Source: CAZWVA01 sp964636885 (lineage in GTDB: Bacteria; Desulfobacterota_D; UBA1144; Nemesobacterales; CSP1-2). Taken from it: 14,726 bases of DNA. Below the pieces are notes generated by a model. That model worked only from the letters and a program-made list of their open reading frames with translations. It was not told where the DNA came from and ran no database searches. Each line of letters opens with the position of its first letter. Within the stretch, counting starts at the first letter, position 1. The translations under genes were made by a program, and so were the position numbers. Of this stretch, positions 1-6,947 are shown one piece after another. The stretch spans positions 1-14,726 of the forward strand of contig CAZWVA010000064.1 of NCBI GenBank assembly GCA_964636885.1, written 5' to 3'.

Positions 1-71
1 AACCGGTATTGGGACTCTAAACTTGCCGCTTAGTCCACTACTTGTTCGTGCAAGGAAAGACCCTATCCAAC

Positions 72-98
72 TTGTAAGACGATAAATTACGGTATAAT
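72..98 (+). promoter_or_regulatory. candidate sigma70-type promoter for the HemQ-like gene
   Basis: A perfect -10 hexamer TATAAT lies at 93-98. A TTGTAA -35-like hexamer lies at 72-77, giving a short 15-base spacer. A strong ribosome binding site (GGAGGG, 114-119) follows, 11 bases before the ATG at 131. Transcription would start near 105. The -10 is convincing; the -35 is weak. Confidence 0.5.
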
Positions 99-130
99 CT
101 TTTATATTCCACCGGAGGGAAATCAGTAAA

Positions 131-853
131 ATGACGGTGAGCAAGGACGATATTCAGCTTGACATAAGCGAGAAGGGAAGGAAAAAAGACGGGACTCCCA
201 TATCATTAGACCGGCGGTTATTTATCCAATTCCTGGCTTTTGGAAGATGCCGGGATACCAAACCCCTTATAGAAAGGCTTGAGGAGAGCGGTGTTGACGG
301 AGCCTTATACCTGGATATTAACGACCCCTATGGTGTGGGGTTAATCACGATGAACGAAAACCCGGATTTCTTCGTTAGCCAACTCAGAAACGTTTTAAAC
401 CAGCCCCCTTTCACCGAACTAATACCGAAGTCGGAGTTCACGATGCTCGGTCGAACCTACTCCTTCGGCTATGAGCACGATCTGGAAGAGGCGCTCATAA
501 ATGAGCCCCGGAGGAGAATACTCGATAGAGACTGGCCATGGGCGATCTGGTATCCACTTCAAAGGGTTAAGTCATTTGAAAACCTACCCGAGGATGAACA
601 GAGGGCGGTATTAGGGGAACACGGAAAAGTCGGCTTCAAATACGGGAGAGCCGGATATGCAAGGGACATACGCCTTGCCTGTCACGGTTTGGATAAAAAC
701 GACAACGATTTTGTTATAGGTCTTCTGGGAAGGGAGCTGTATCCTCTATCGAGCGTGGTTCAGTCCATGAGAAAGACCAGGCAGACCTCAATGTACTTGG
801 AGAATCTAGGGCCGTTTTTTATCGGTAAGGCGATCTGGCAGAGCGAGTTTTAG
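131..853 (+). CDS. chlorite dismutase-family heme protein, probable HemQ/ChdC-like coproheme decarboxylase
   Basis: A 240-residue protein of the chlorite dismutase/HemQ superfamily (dimeric alpha-beta barrel fold). Family members bind heme or coproheme in the C-terminal half. HemQ (ChdC) makes heme b from coproheme by decarboxylating two propionates; true chlorite dismutases turn chlorite into chloride and O2. The motif WYPLQR (140-145) aligns with the HemQ YPMSKR segment, so Y141 matches the catalytic tyrosine. GEHGKVGFKY (162-171) carries the probable proximal heme ligand H164. GLDKNDNDF (186-194) and GPFFIGKAIW (227-236) are also family-typical. The distal residue (Gln in Firmicutes HemQ, Arg in chlorite dismutase) falls in an ambiguous stretch around 177-181, so the activity cannot be settled. 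The ATG is set by GGAGGG 11 bases upstream. No other heme gene is nearby. No signal peptide, so cytosolic. Confidence 0.85.
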   Translation: MTVSKDDIQLDISEKGRKKDGTPISLDRRLFIQFLAFGRCRDTKPLIERLEESGVDGALYLDINDPYGVGLITMNENPDFFVSQLRNVLNQPPFTELIPKSEFTMLGRTYSFGYEHDLEEALINEPRRRILDRDWPWAIWYPLQRVKSFENLPEDEQRAVLGEHGKVGFKYGRAGYARDIRLACHGLDKNDNDFVIGLLGRELYPLSSVVQSMRKTRQTSMYLENLGPFFIGKAIWQSEF

Positions 854-862
854 CCCATCTCA

Positions 863-900
863 CCCTTTAAAGGGCTTACTCTAGCTCATCCTATAGGATG
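863..900. terminator. possible bidirectional terminator between convergent genes
   Basis: Two palindromes lie in the convergent junction: CCCTTTAAAGGG (863-874) and CATCCTATAGGATG (887-900). The second overlaps the hslU stop codon. Neither is followed by a clear T-tract, so termination is only a suggestion. Confidence 0.25.
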
Positions 901-2216
901 TATCGGCTTAGGTCCCTATCCTTTACGATATCCTCTATCTTCTCCCTTACGTATTTCGCGTCTATAACGACCCTTTGCCTTGCCATATCCGGAGCGTTAA
1001 AGGAAACGTCTTCTAGTATCTTCTCCATGATTGTGTGAAGCCTTCTTGCCCCTATATTTTCGGTTGAATCGTTTACCTGTGCGGCGATCTCAGCGATCTC
1101 GGATATAGAGTCCTCTTTAAACACGAGCTCTATATTCTCGGTTTTAAGAAGCTCCTTGTATTGTCTGATAAGCGCGTTCTTCGGTTCCGTGAGGATCCTG
1201 ATAAAGTCCTCTTTCGTAAGCGGATCAAGCTCCACCCTTATAGGGAACCTCCCCTGGAGTTCAGGAATAAGGTCAGAGGGTTTTGAGACGTGGAAGGCTC
1301 CGGCACCTATAAAGAGTATATGATCGGTTCTCACCATCCCGTGCTTTGTGTTTACCGTGCACCCCTCTATTATCGGGAGTAAATCCCTCTGAACACCCTC
1401 TCTAGAAACATCCGGACCAGCGGTGCTCTCCCGCCCCGCTATCTTGTCTATCTCGTCTATAAAAATGATTCCTGCCTGCTCTACCCTCTCGATCGCTAGT
1501 TTAACCACCTTATCCATATCTATGAGCTTTTCCGCCTCTTCTTGAATCAGGATCTTCATCGCCTCGGGAACCTTCACCTTCCTTTTCTTCGTGCGCTTGG
1601 GGAAGAGGTTCCCAAGCATGTCCGAGATGTTAACGTCCATCTCCTCCAGGCCGGAAGGGGTAAATACCTGTATAGGGAAGTTCCTTGAGACCACTTCGAT
1701 ATCCACGTATCTCTCATCGAGCTTTCCCTCTTGTAGGAGCTTTCTCAGCTTTTCCCTCGTCTCGCTTGATGACTCGGCTTCGGCGGCCTTATTCTTTGGA
1801 TATAGGAGATCGAGTATCCTTTCCTCGGCAAGGTCCTCGGCCTTTACAAGTACGCTTTGCTTCTCCTCATCGGTTACCATCTTTATCGCTATGTCCGTGA
1901 GGTCCCTTATCATGGATTCAACGTCCCTTCCCACGTATCCAACCTCCGTGAATTTTGAAGCCTCAACCTTGAGGAAAGGAGCCTGGGCGAGTTTTGCCAA
2001 CCTCCTTGCGATCTCGGTTTTTCCAACCCCAGTTGGACCGATCATGAGTATATTCTTAGGCGCTATCTCATCCCTGAGTTCGGGGGATACGCGCTGACGT
2101 CTCCAACGGTTCCTCAGCGCGATTGAAACGGCCCTCTTTGCCTTATTCTGACCTACTATGTATTTATCGAGTTCGGATACGATCTCTCGCGGGGTAAAAA
2201 ACGTTTCTCTACTCAT
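891..2216 (-). CDS. hslU: ATP-dependent protease ATPase subunit HslU (ClpY)
   Basis: AAA+ unfoldase that pairs with the HslV peptidase in the cytosolic HslUV protease, unfolding substrates and feeding them into the HslV chamber. It is 441 residues (443 in E. coli). The Walker A motif GPTGVGKT is at 60-67 and the pore-loop motif GYVG at 93-96. The variable I-domain spans roughly 110-240, Walker B IFIDEID is at 251-257, the probable arginine finger is R323 in ELQGRF, and the sensor-2 motif GARRL is at 389-393. The C-terminal tail ends RYIL, which fits the family's HslV-docking tail. The start ATG lies 4 bases past the hslV stop, with GAGG in the hslV end as ribosome binding site, so the two are translated from one message. 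All key residues look intact. Confidence 0.98.
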   Translation of the reverse strand: MSRETFFTPREIVSELDKYIVGQNKAKRAVSIALRNRWRRQRVSPELRDEIAPKNILMIGPTGVGKTEIARRLAKLAQAPFLKVEASKFTEVGYVGRDVESMIRDLTDIAIKMVTDEEKQSVLVKAEDLAEERILDLLYPKNKAAEAESSSETREKLRKLLQEGKLDERYVDIEVVSRNFPIQVFTPSGLEEMDVNISDMLGNLFPKRTKKRKVKVPEAMKILIQEEAEKLIDMDKVVKLAIERVEQAGIIFIDEIDKIAGRESTAGPDVSREGVQRDLLPIIEGCTVNTKHGMVRTDHILFIGAGAFHVSKPSDLIPELQGRFPIRVELDPLTKEDFIRILTEPKNALIRQYKELLKTENIELVFKEDSISEIAEIAAQVNDSTENIGARRLHTIMEKILEDVSFNAPDMARQRVVIDAKYVREKIEDIVKDRDLSRYIL

Positions 2217-2220
2217 TAAC

Positions 2221-2754
2221 CTATAAAACCTCTATCATGATTCTATCGTTTGTGTAAATACAGATCTCGGCCGCTATCCTAAGGGATTCCTCCACTATCT
2301 CACGGGCGTTTAACTTGGAGTGCCTCAAAAGCGCCCTCGCCGCGGCCTGGGCGTAGGGACCACCAGAGCCAATGGCTATTACGTTATCATCCGGCTCAAG
2401 AACGTCACCGCTTCCAGAAATGAGAAACATGCTTTCCTTGTCAGCAATAGCGAGTAGCGCCTCAAGCCTCCTTAGCATCCTATCGGTTCTCCAGTCCCTT
2501 GCCAGTTCAACGGCGGCCCTCCTCAGGTTCCCCCTATACTCCTCAAGCTTCGCTTCAAACTTGTCAAAAAGGGCAATCGCATCCGCCGTAGCCCCTGAGA
2601 AGCCCGCGATCACCTTATCGTTATAGATCCTTCTTACCTTCCTGGCCGTATGTTTTATAGCGGTCTGTCCGAGTGTTACCTGACCGTCACCGCCCATTGC
2701 AACCTGACCGTTCTTTCTAACACAAACTATAGTCGTTCCGTGAAATGGTTCCAT
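2221..2754 (-). CDS. hslV: ATP-dependent protease peptidase subunit HslV (ClpQ)
   Basis: Proteasome-like threonine peptidase of HslUV; family members form a double-hexamer chamber capped by HslU. 177 residues. The sequence reads MEPFHG followed by TTIVCV, so the mature enzyme should begin at Thr7 after removal of a six-residue propeptide; E. coli HslV only loses Met. In mature numbering the expected D17, K33 and S124 are present (D23, K39 and S130 here). GSGGPYAQAAARALL (129-143) is a family hallmark. It lies 5 bases after the xerC stop and 4 bases before hslU, as in the codV-clpQ-clpY order of Bacillus. AGGG in the xerC tail is a weak Shine-Dalgarno. Confidence 0.97.
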   Translation of the reverse strand: MEPFHGTTIVCVRKNGQVAMGGDGQVTLGQTAIKHTARKVRRIYNDKVIAGFSGATADAIALFDKFEAKLEEYRGNLRRAAVELARDWRTDRMLRRLEALLAIADKESMFLISGSGDVLEPDDNVIAIGSGGPYAQAAARALLRHSKLNAREIVEESLRIAAEICIYTNDRIMIEVL

Positions 2755-2759
2755 ATCCG

Positions 2760-3653
2760 TTACGCCCTTGGATGTGTCCTGTCATAAACCTCCATGATCT
2801 TTTCAATTGACGTGTGTGTGTAGCGCTGAGTCGTAGAGAGACTCTTATGCCCAAGCATCTCCTGAATCGCACGCAGGTCCGCACCGCCTCCAAGAAGATG
2901 GGTCGCAAAGGTATGCCTGAGGACATGGGGGCTCACGTTCTTTGGAATCCCGGAAATGGCAGCGTATTTCTTCACTATATTCGCCACGCTCCTTACCGTG
3001 AGTCTGCCGCCACGGGAGTTTAAAAACAGGAAATCCCCTTTCGGTTTGAGCTCTCCCCTTTTTTCCATATACCTTCTAATCGCATCCACCGCCCTAGAGC
3101 CAAGGGGAACGATCCTTTCCCGATTCCCTTTACCGAGAACCTTAACAAGAGAACCGGTCAGATCGAGATCATCCAACTCTATACCCACAAGCTCGCTTAC
3201 CCTGAGTCCACTCGAGTAGAAGAGCTCAAGAATCGCTCTATCCCTGAAACCCAAAACACCATTCGTTTCAGGGGTATCAACCAGTTTAAAGACCTCGTCT
3301 ACGGTTAAGAAAGCGGGAAGCCTCTTTTCGCCCTTTGGAGTAGGAACGAGCTTGGCAGGGTTATTCGGGGTGATGCCCTCTCTTATCAGAAACTCGAAAA
3401 AGGTTCTAATCGAGGCGAGCTTTCGGGATATCGACGCCTTCGAATTCCTCTTATAGAGCCAGGCAACATAGGCCCTTATATCCATCTCATCCACACCGGA
3501 AACATCGACCCCTTGGCGGCCTTCCGGGGCCAATCTCTTCTCAAGAAAGAGTTTAAATTCCCTAAGACAAGTGATATAAGCCCTTACCGTATGTTCGGAG
3601 TAATTCCTCTCAGAAACGAGGAAATCCCTAAATCCGTTAATGTGCTCTAACAT
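2760..3653 (-). CDS. xerC: tyrosine recombinase XerC-like
   Basis: Site-specific tyrosine recombinase; the Xer family resolves chromosome dimers at dif during division. The N-terminal SAM-like core-binding domain (start to about residue 100) precedes the catalytic domain. From this ATG the protein has 297 residues, and the full catalytic set is visible: R151 (SSGLRVSEL), K175 (GKGNRER), H243 and R246 (HVLRHTF), H269 (GHKSL) and nucleophile Y278 (TQRYTH). A longer reading from TTG at 3668 adds five residues. I prefer ATG 3653 because the upstream promoter would start transcription near 3663, past the TTG, and because MLEHINGF fits the family N-terminus. It is first in a xerC-hslV-hslU operon. 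A XerD or other integrase role is less likely given this context. Confidence 0.93.
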   Translation of the reverse strand: MLEHINGFRDFLVSERNYSEHTVRAYITCLREFKLFLEKRLAPEGRQGVDVSGVDEMDIRAYVAWLYKRNSKASISRKLASIRTFFEFLIREGITPNNPAKLVPTPKGEKRLPAFLTVDEVFKLVDTPETNGVLGFRDRAILELFYSSGLRVSELVGIELDDLDLTGSLVKVLGKGNRERIVPLGSRAVDAIRRYMEKRGELKPKGDFLFLNSRGGRLTVRSVANIVKKYAAISGIPKNVSPHVLRHTFATHLLGGGADLRAIQEMLGHKSLSTTQRYTHTSIEKIMEVYDRTHPRA

Positions 3654-3669
3654 GACTCTTCTTTTCAAT

Positions 3670-3698
3670 AATATATACAGGGGTCTCTAATATTTCAA
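3670..3698 (-). promoter_or_regulatory. sigma70-like promoter for xerC-hslV-hslU
   Basis: Read on the minus strand, TTGAAA (3698-3693) and TATATT (3675-3670) are separated by exactly 17 bases. The predicted start, near 3663, lies downstream of the TTG codon at 3668-3666. This favours ATG 3653 as the xerC start, with a leader of about 10 bases. Confidence 0.55.
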
Positions 3699-3716
3699 AT
3701 CCCTATTGGATAAACA

Positions 3717-3742
3717 GGCATAGAGGGGCACCGCCACATGCC
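3717..3742 (-). terminator. possible hairpin terminator after the LysM/NlpC-P60 gene
   Basis: A nested inverted repeat has outer arms GGCAT (3717-3721) and ATGCC (3738-3742) and inner arms GGC (3727-3729) and GCC (3733-3735). On the minus strand it is followed only by TGTTTA, a poor T-tract. It lies about 20 bases past the stop codon of the LysM protein. Confidence 0.3.
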
Positions 3743-3760
3743 GTCGATTAGAAAGGAGAC

Positions 3761-5911
3761 CTATTGTCTTTCAAAGCCCTTATAGTCTTTAGACATCTCG
3801 TCGTAGAATAAACCGCTAACCTCGATCCTCTTAGCCCCTATGTATCTTCTCCTGTAGTAGGGAAGATTCATGCTGTCGATCGTCACCTTCTTGGCTTTCG
3901 AGGAAGCGTGTATAAACTCGTCATCCCCAATATATATCCCCACATGAGAGGGATAGCTTGCATATGTTCTAAAAAACACTAGATCCCCCGTGGCAAGCTC
4001 GTCTTTACTCACGTCCTGGCCAATCTTGTATATATCGCGAGCGGTCCTAGGAAGATCAACATCAAAGAAACCAAACACCTTGTTCACGAATGCCGAGCAG
4101 TCAAGGCCCCTGATTGGAGAGTTACCCCCAAATTTATAAGGAGCCCCTAGAAACCTCTTTGCCACGCTGATAATGCTGTTTCTAGAGACGTAATCATAGC
4201 CCCTGTTCCCATTATAGTGGCTATTATCATAGGTCACCGAACGGGGCTTTTCCAAGTCGGTCTTATCCTTGGATTTGTACTGGTCCTGGCCGGGGATAGT
4301 TAGTACCTGTCCGGCCCTTATGGTGTTTCCGTCAATACCGTTTGCCCTCTTTAGATCCTCAATTGAGATCCCGAACCTATCGCCTATCTCGTTTAATGTA
4401 TCACCCTGAGCGACAACGTACTGCCCCTTATAAAGAGACTTATCCTCTTTCAACTTCTTGGAATTAGGGATTAAGAGAAGGTCTCCTATATTCAATCTGC
4501 TGTTTTTCAGTCCATTTGCCTTCTTTATAGATTTAACGGAAACCCCGAATTCCTTTGCCAGGCCCTGTAGTGTATCCCCCTTTTTAACAACGTACCTCCT
4601 GTCCGTAAGAACCGGTTCTGAAGAGGCCCTTTGTACCGCCTCCTTACTCCTCGATGCGGGTATTATTAGAACCTTACCTATACTCAACCTATCACCGGTA
4701 AGCCCGTTTACCTTCTTTAACTCACCGAGAGAGACACCAAAATTATTTGCTATCTCTTCCAGAGTATCACCCTTGCTTACCCGATACTTTATTGAAACCG
4801 GATCCGGGTTACCGGATGCCTCAAACGGATTCTTCTCTGTTCCGGCAAGAGGAGCCTCTTTCACATCCACCCCGATGTCTTTAGATTTAGACGGAGAAGG
4901 TATAATAAGCCTCTGCCCTATCTGGAGCCTATTGCTCCCTAACCCATTCGCATTCTTTATATCCCCAACGGAAACCCCGAACCTCTTGCCGATCCCATCT
5001 AATGTATCACCCTTAAGAACATAGTATTCCAATTGACGTGTGGAAACGCTTTTACCTTTATACCCCTCAGCATTAACCGATATTTTCGCATCCCCTTTCC
5101 CTAAATCCGGAATAAAAAGGGTATCACCGATATTCAGACTATCACCACTAAGCCCATTTGCTTTCTTTATAGATTCTACAGAAACCCCAAACCTCTTTGA
5201 TAACTCATGTAGTGTATCCCCCTTTTTAACAACGTACCTCCTGTCCGTAAGAACCGGTTCTGAAGAGGCCCTTTGTACCGCCTCCTTACTCCTCGATGCG
5301 GGTATTATTAGAACCTTACCCATACTCAACCTATCACCGGTAAGTCCGTTTACCCTCTTTAACTCGCTTATGGGTACATCAAAGCTATTGGCTATCTCGC
5401 CGAGTGTATCCCCATTCCTCACGGTGTATTCTATCGAAACCGAGTTCGGGCTACTCGACGTCTCAAACGGCTTCTTCTCTTCCGCTCTGGCAGGAGCGGC
5501 TTTCTCTTTTCTTACCTCACCACCAGATCTAGACTGAGAAGGTATAATAAGCCTCTGGCCTATCTGGAGCCTATTGCTCCCTAACCCATTCGCATTCTTT
5601 ATATCCCCAACGGAAACCCCGAACCTCTTGCTGATTCCATCTAACGTATCGCCTTTAACAACCACATAATCCCCTCTATTAACCGATACCGCATTATTAG
5701 TACTAGAATCAGGAATCAGAAGGGTATCACCGATATCTAACCCATCACTGCCCAAGCCATTTGCCCTCTTTAAGGCATCAACTGGGACCCTAAACCTATT
5801 TGAGAGCTTTTGTAAGCTATCCCCCTTCTTAACAACGTACTTCGTAACGGCATAGACGGTATTAGGAAGAAAAAGTAAAAATATCAGAAGAAGAGAACGT
5901 TTTGGAGTCAT
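3761..5911 (-). CDS. secreted cell-wall hydrolase: eight LysM domains plus C-terminal NlpC/P60 peptidase
   Basis: Likely a peptidoglycan endopeptidase: LysM domains bind GlcNAc-containing glycans and NlpC/P60 domains cleave stem peptides. The preferred start is ATG 5911 (716 residues), because GGAGGAGG sits 8 bases upstream and because MTPKRSLLLIFLLFLPNTVYA is then an N-terminal signal peptide. A longer open frame to 5974 places 21 unrelated residues ahead of it. LysM domains fall at about 25-68, 82-125, 162-205, 226-269, 297-339, 376-419, 440-483 and 498-541, each with a GDTL/GDS core, an ANGL/VNGL segment and an IIP end. NlpC/P60 spans about 579-696: C605 in DCSAF, H656 in SHVGIYIG and H668 in FIHASS form the expected catalytic set. 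LysM 2-4 and 5-7 are duplicated triplets. Eight LysM domains is high for this architecture. It stands alone in its unit and acts in the periplasm or at the cell surface. Confidence 0.93.
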   Translation of the reverse strand: MTPKRSLLLIFLLFLPNTVYAVTKYVVKKGDSLQKLSNRFRVPVDALKRANGLGSDGLDIGDTLLIPDSSTNNAVSVNRGDYVVVKGDTLDGISKRFGVSVGDIKNANGLGSNRLQIGQRLIIPSQSRSGGEVRKEKAAPARAEEKKPFETSSSPNSVSIEYTVRNGDTLGEIANSFDVPISELKRVNGLTGDRLSMGKVLIIPASRSKEAVQRASSEPVLTDRRYVVKKGDTLHELSKRFGVSVESIKKANGLSGDSLNIGDTLFIPDLGKGDAKISVNAEGYKGKSVSTRQLEYYVLKGDTLDGIGKRFGVSVGDIKNANGLGSNRLQIGQRLIIPSPSKSKDIGVDVKEAPLAGTEKNPFEASGNPDPVSIKYRVSKGDTLEEIANNFGVSLGELKKVNGLTGDRLSIGKVLIIPASRSKEAVQRASSEPVLTDRRYVVKKGDTLQGLAKEFGVSVKSIKKANGLKNSRLNIGDLLLIPNSKKLKEDKSLYKGQYVVAQGDTLNEIGDRFGISIEDLKRANGIDGNTIRAGQVLTIPGQDQYKSKDKTDLEKPRSVTYDNSHYNGNRGYDYVSRNSIISVAKRFLGAPYKFGGNSPIRGLDCSAFVNKVFGFFDVDLPRTARDIYKIGQDVSKDELATGDLVFFRTYASYPSHVGIYIGDDEFIHASSKAKKVTIDSMNLPYYRRRYIGAKRIEVSGLFYDEMSKDYKGFERQ
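4463..5668. repeat. in-frame 642-bp tandem duplication (three LysM domains per copy)
   Basis: The segment coding for LysM 5-7 (about 4463-5023) matches that for LysM 2-4 (about 5105-5668) at a constant offset of 642 bases (214 codons). The block 4566-4678 is identical to 5208-5320 (113 bases), and the match continues to 4702 with one mismatch. The block 4894-4989 matches 5536-5631 with one mismatch. Other parts, such as the linkers, have diverged. Confidence 0.9.
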
Positions 5912-5919
5912 GGACAATT

Positions 5920-5927
5920 CCTCCTCC
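5920..5927 (-). promoter_or_regulatory. ribosome binding site that sets the LysM protein start
   Basis: GGAGGAGG on the minus strand, 8 bases before ATG 5911. It selects the start with the signal peptide over the upstream in-frame codon at 5974. Confidence 0.8.
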
Positions 5928-6041
5928 GGAAGTTGATTGCGGGAATAAAACCAGTACCTCAACCCCAAGAGCAAATCGAAAAGCTAAGCCCCTTCCTCAT
6001 ACCTCAAAACTATTTTCAAAGAGCGAACAAAAATCCGTGAG

Positions 6042-6070
6042 ATTATACACCAATTCAATCGATATGGAAA
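6042..6070 (-). promoter_or_regulatory. candidate promoter for the LysM/NlpC-P60 gene
   Basis: On the minus strand a perfect TATAAT (6047-6042) is preceded by TTTCCA with a 17-base spacer, a 4/6 match to TTGACA. Transcription would begin near 6035, giving a leader of about 120 bases. The -10 is strong and the -35 weak. Confidence 0.45.
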
Positions 6071-6144
6071 GTGCGGAGGGCAAGATTGTCTAGGAGGGAT
6101 TTATGAGACTGCTTCTGGTTATCTTTCGTACTATAGTCAGCACT

Positions 6145-6471
6145 CTAACCGATCTTTGAGCATTCAATTAACCAATCATTGAGGGACATTCCGAAAAGAT
6201 GAAAAATCCTAATCGAACCGTCTTTATCTTTGCCTCTCATCAAAACCTGGCCTATAAGACGGGAGGCTATCCTCTCAACACTACTGACTCCTTCTATATC
6301 AATAAACTCGGATAGCCTTATGGTAAGAATCCCACTTCTCGGGTTCCTGAAGTTGGGTCCCTCCGAATACACGATATCGAACGTCACATCAAAGACGCCA
6401 GAAGACGTACGATCAATCTCCGAGAGTCCAACTATTCTTATATAATCGAGTGTCCGCAATCGATCCCACAT
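6145..6471 (-). CDS. hypothetical protein, 108 residues
   Basis: I do not recognise a family. The protein has no signal peptide, membrane segment or low-complexity stretch. It alternates hydrophobic and charged residues in a way that suggests beta strands (VFDVTFDIVYSEG, SGILTIRLSEFIDIEG, DGSIRIFHLFG) around a helix (SVERIASRLIGQVLMRG), so a compact soluble fold is likely. Codon use (AGA, AGG, ATA) resembles its neighbours, which argues for a real gene. The ATG is the only reasonable start, because an in-frame TAA lies three codons upstream. The Shine-Dalgarno is weak (AAAG). It lies between the LysM gene and two other small genes on the same strand, but the gaps of over 130 bases do not prove an operon. 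Confidence 0.55.
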   Translation of the reverse strand: MWDRLRTLDYIRIVGLSEIDRTSSGVFDVTFDIVYSEGPNFRNPRSGILTIRLSEFIDIEGVSSVERIASRLIGQVLMRGKDKDGSIRIFHLFGMSLNDWLIECSKIG

Positions 6472-6607
6472 GGTCTTTATTTAAGAGAAAAGAAGGCCAG
6501 GGTTATTCGCATCGTCTATTTTACCCCATCCCTCGTATCTCAAAGACCCACACCTATCCTCACCTGAGATACCGATTGAGTCAAAGAAGCGATTCCACTA
6601 CCACAGT

Positions 6608-6856
6608 TTAGCCAATCGGATAGGCAACCCCTTTGAGTTTCTGGACGTCTTTCTCTATACTGTCGAGCTTTGAAGAGATCCTCTCTATTTCGGCGGCAAG
6701 GGTCTTTAGAGAAACCGTACCCCTTGCCTCTTTGGTTCTTGGTTGGCCTTGTGGTTTCGGTTTAGCCATCGTCTTTGACCTTGGCTTTACCGGGCTTTTT
6801 CTTGCCTTCAATCCCCCCCTGGTTTGCATCTTTGTGGTCTTCTTTGCTTTTCCCAC
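6608..6856 (-). CDS. small Lys/Arg-rich protein with C-terminal coiled coil
   Basis: An 82-residue protein in two parts. Residues 1-46 are very basic and low in complexity (repeated K, R, P, T, Q and A), in the style of AlgP or histone H1-like tails. Residues 48-77 have a heptad-like pattern (LKTLAAEIERISSKLDSIEK) that should form a coiled coil. The start is GTG, supported by AAGGAGG (6872-6866) with a 9-base spacer. The basic tail suggests binding to nucleic acid or another polyanion, with the coiled coil for oligomerisation; both are inference from composition. It has no recognised family. An identical strand and a 91-base gap link it loosely to the small gene upstream at 6948. Confidence 0.65.
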   Translation of the reverse strand: MGKAKKTTKMQTRGGLKARKSPVKPRSKTMAKPKPQGQPRTKEARGTVSLKTLAAEIERISSKLDSIEKDVQKLKGVAYPIG

Positions 6857-6865
6857 TCCCTTCGC

Positions 6866-6872
6866 CCTCCTT
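6866..6872 (-). promoter_or_regulatory. ribosome binding site for a GTG start
   Basis: AAGGAGG on the minus strand, 9 bases before the GTG at 6856. It is the main support for translation of the small basic protein. Confidence 0.7.
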
Positions 6873-6947
6873 TTTGAGTCTCAAATAGAGATTTCACCCC
6901 ATCCTTAATAGTTTGACAAAAGAGACACTATAAACAAACAGATTCAA

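Noticed and set aside
2..85. Possible C-terminal tail of an upstream gene: frame 2 is open from 2 to a TAA at 83-85, and frame 1 from 1 to a TAG at 31-33.
   Set aside because: Two short frames are equally possible, neither tail is recognisable, and the longer one uses CGT Arg codons unlike the rest. It cannot be decided from 85 bases.
1591..2097. 168-codon + strand frame opposite hslU.
   Set aside because: Ser-rich antisense shadow of a highly conserved gene, with no ribosome binding site or recognisable domain.
4458..5537. Two long + strand frames (188 and 165 codons) opposite the LysM array that resemble each other.
   Set aside because: They are similar only because they are antisense to the duplicated LysM modules. 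Composition is Ser/Pro/Leu-rich and there is no start signal.
4463..5668. Repeat array considered as CRISPR or a tandem-repeat mobile element.
   Set aside because: The repeats are in-frame LysM-coding units with a 642-base period and no short repeat-spacer pattern.
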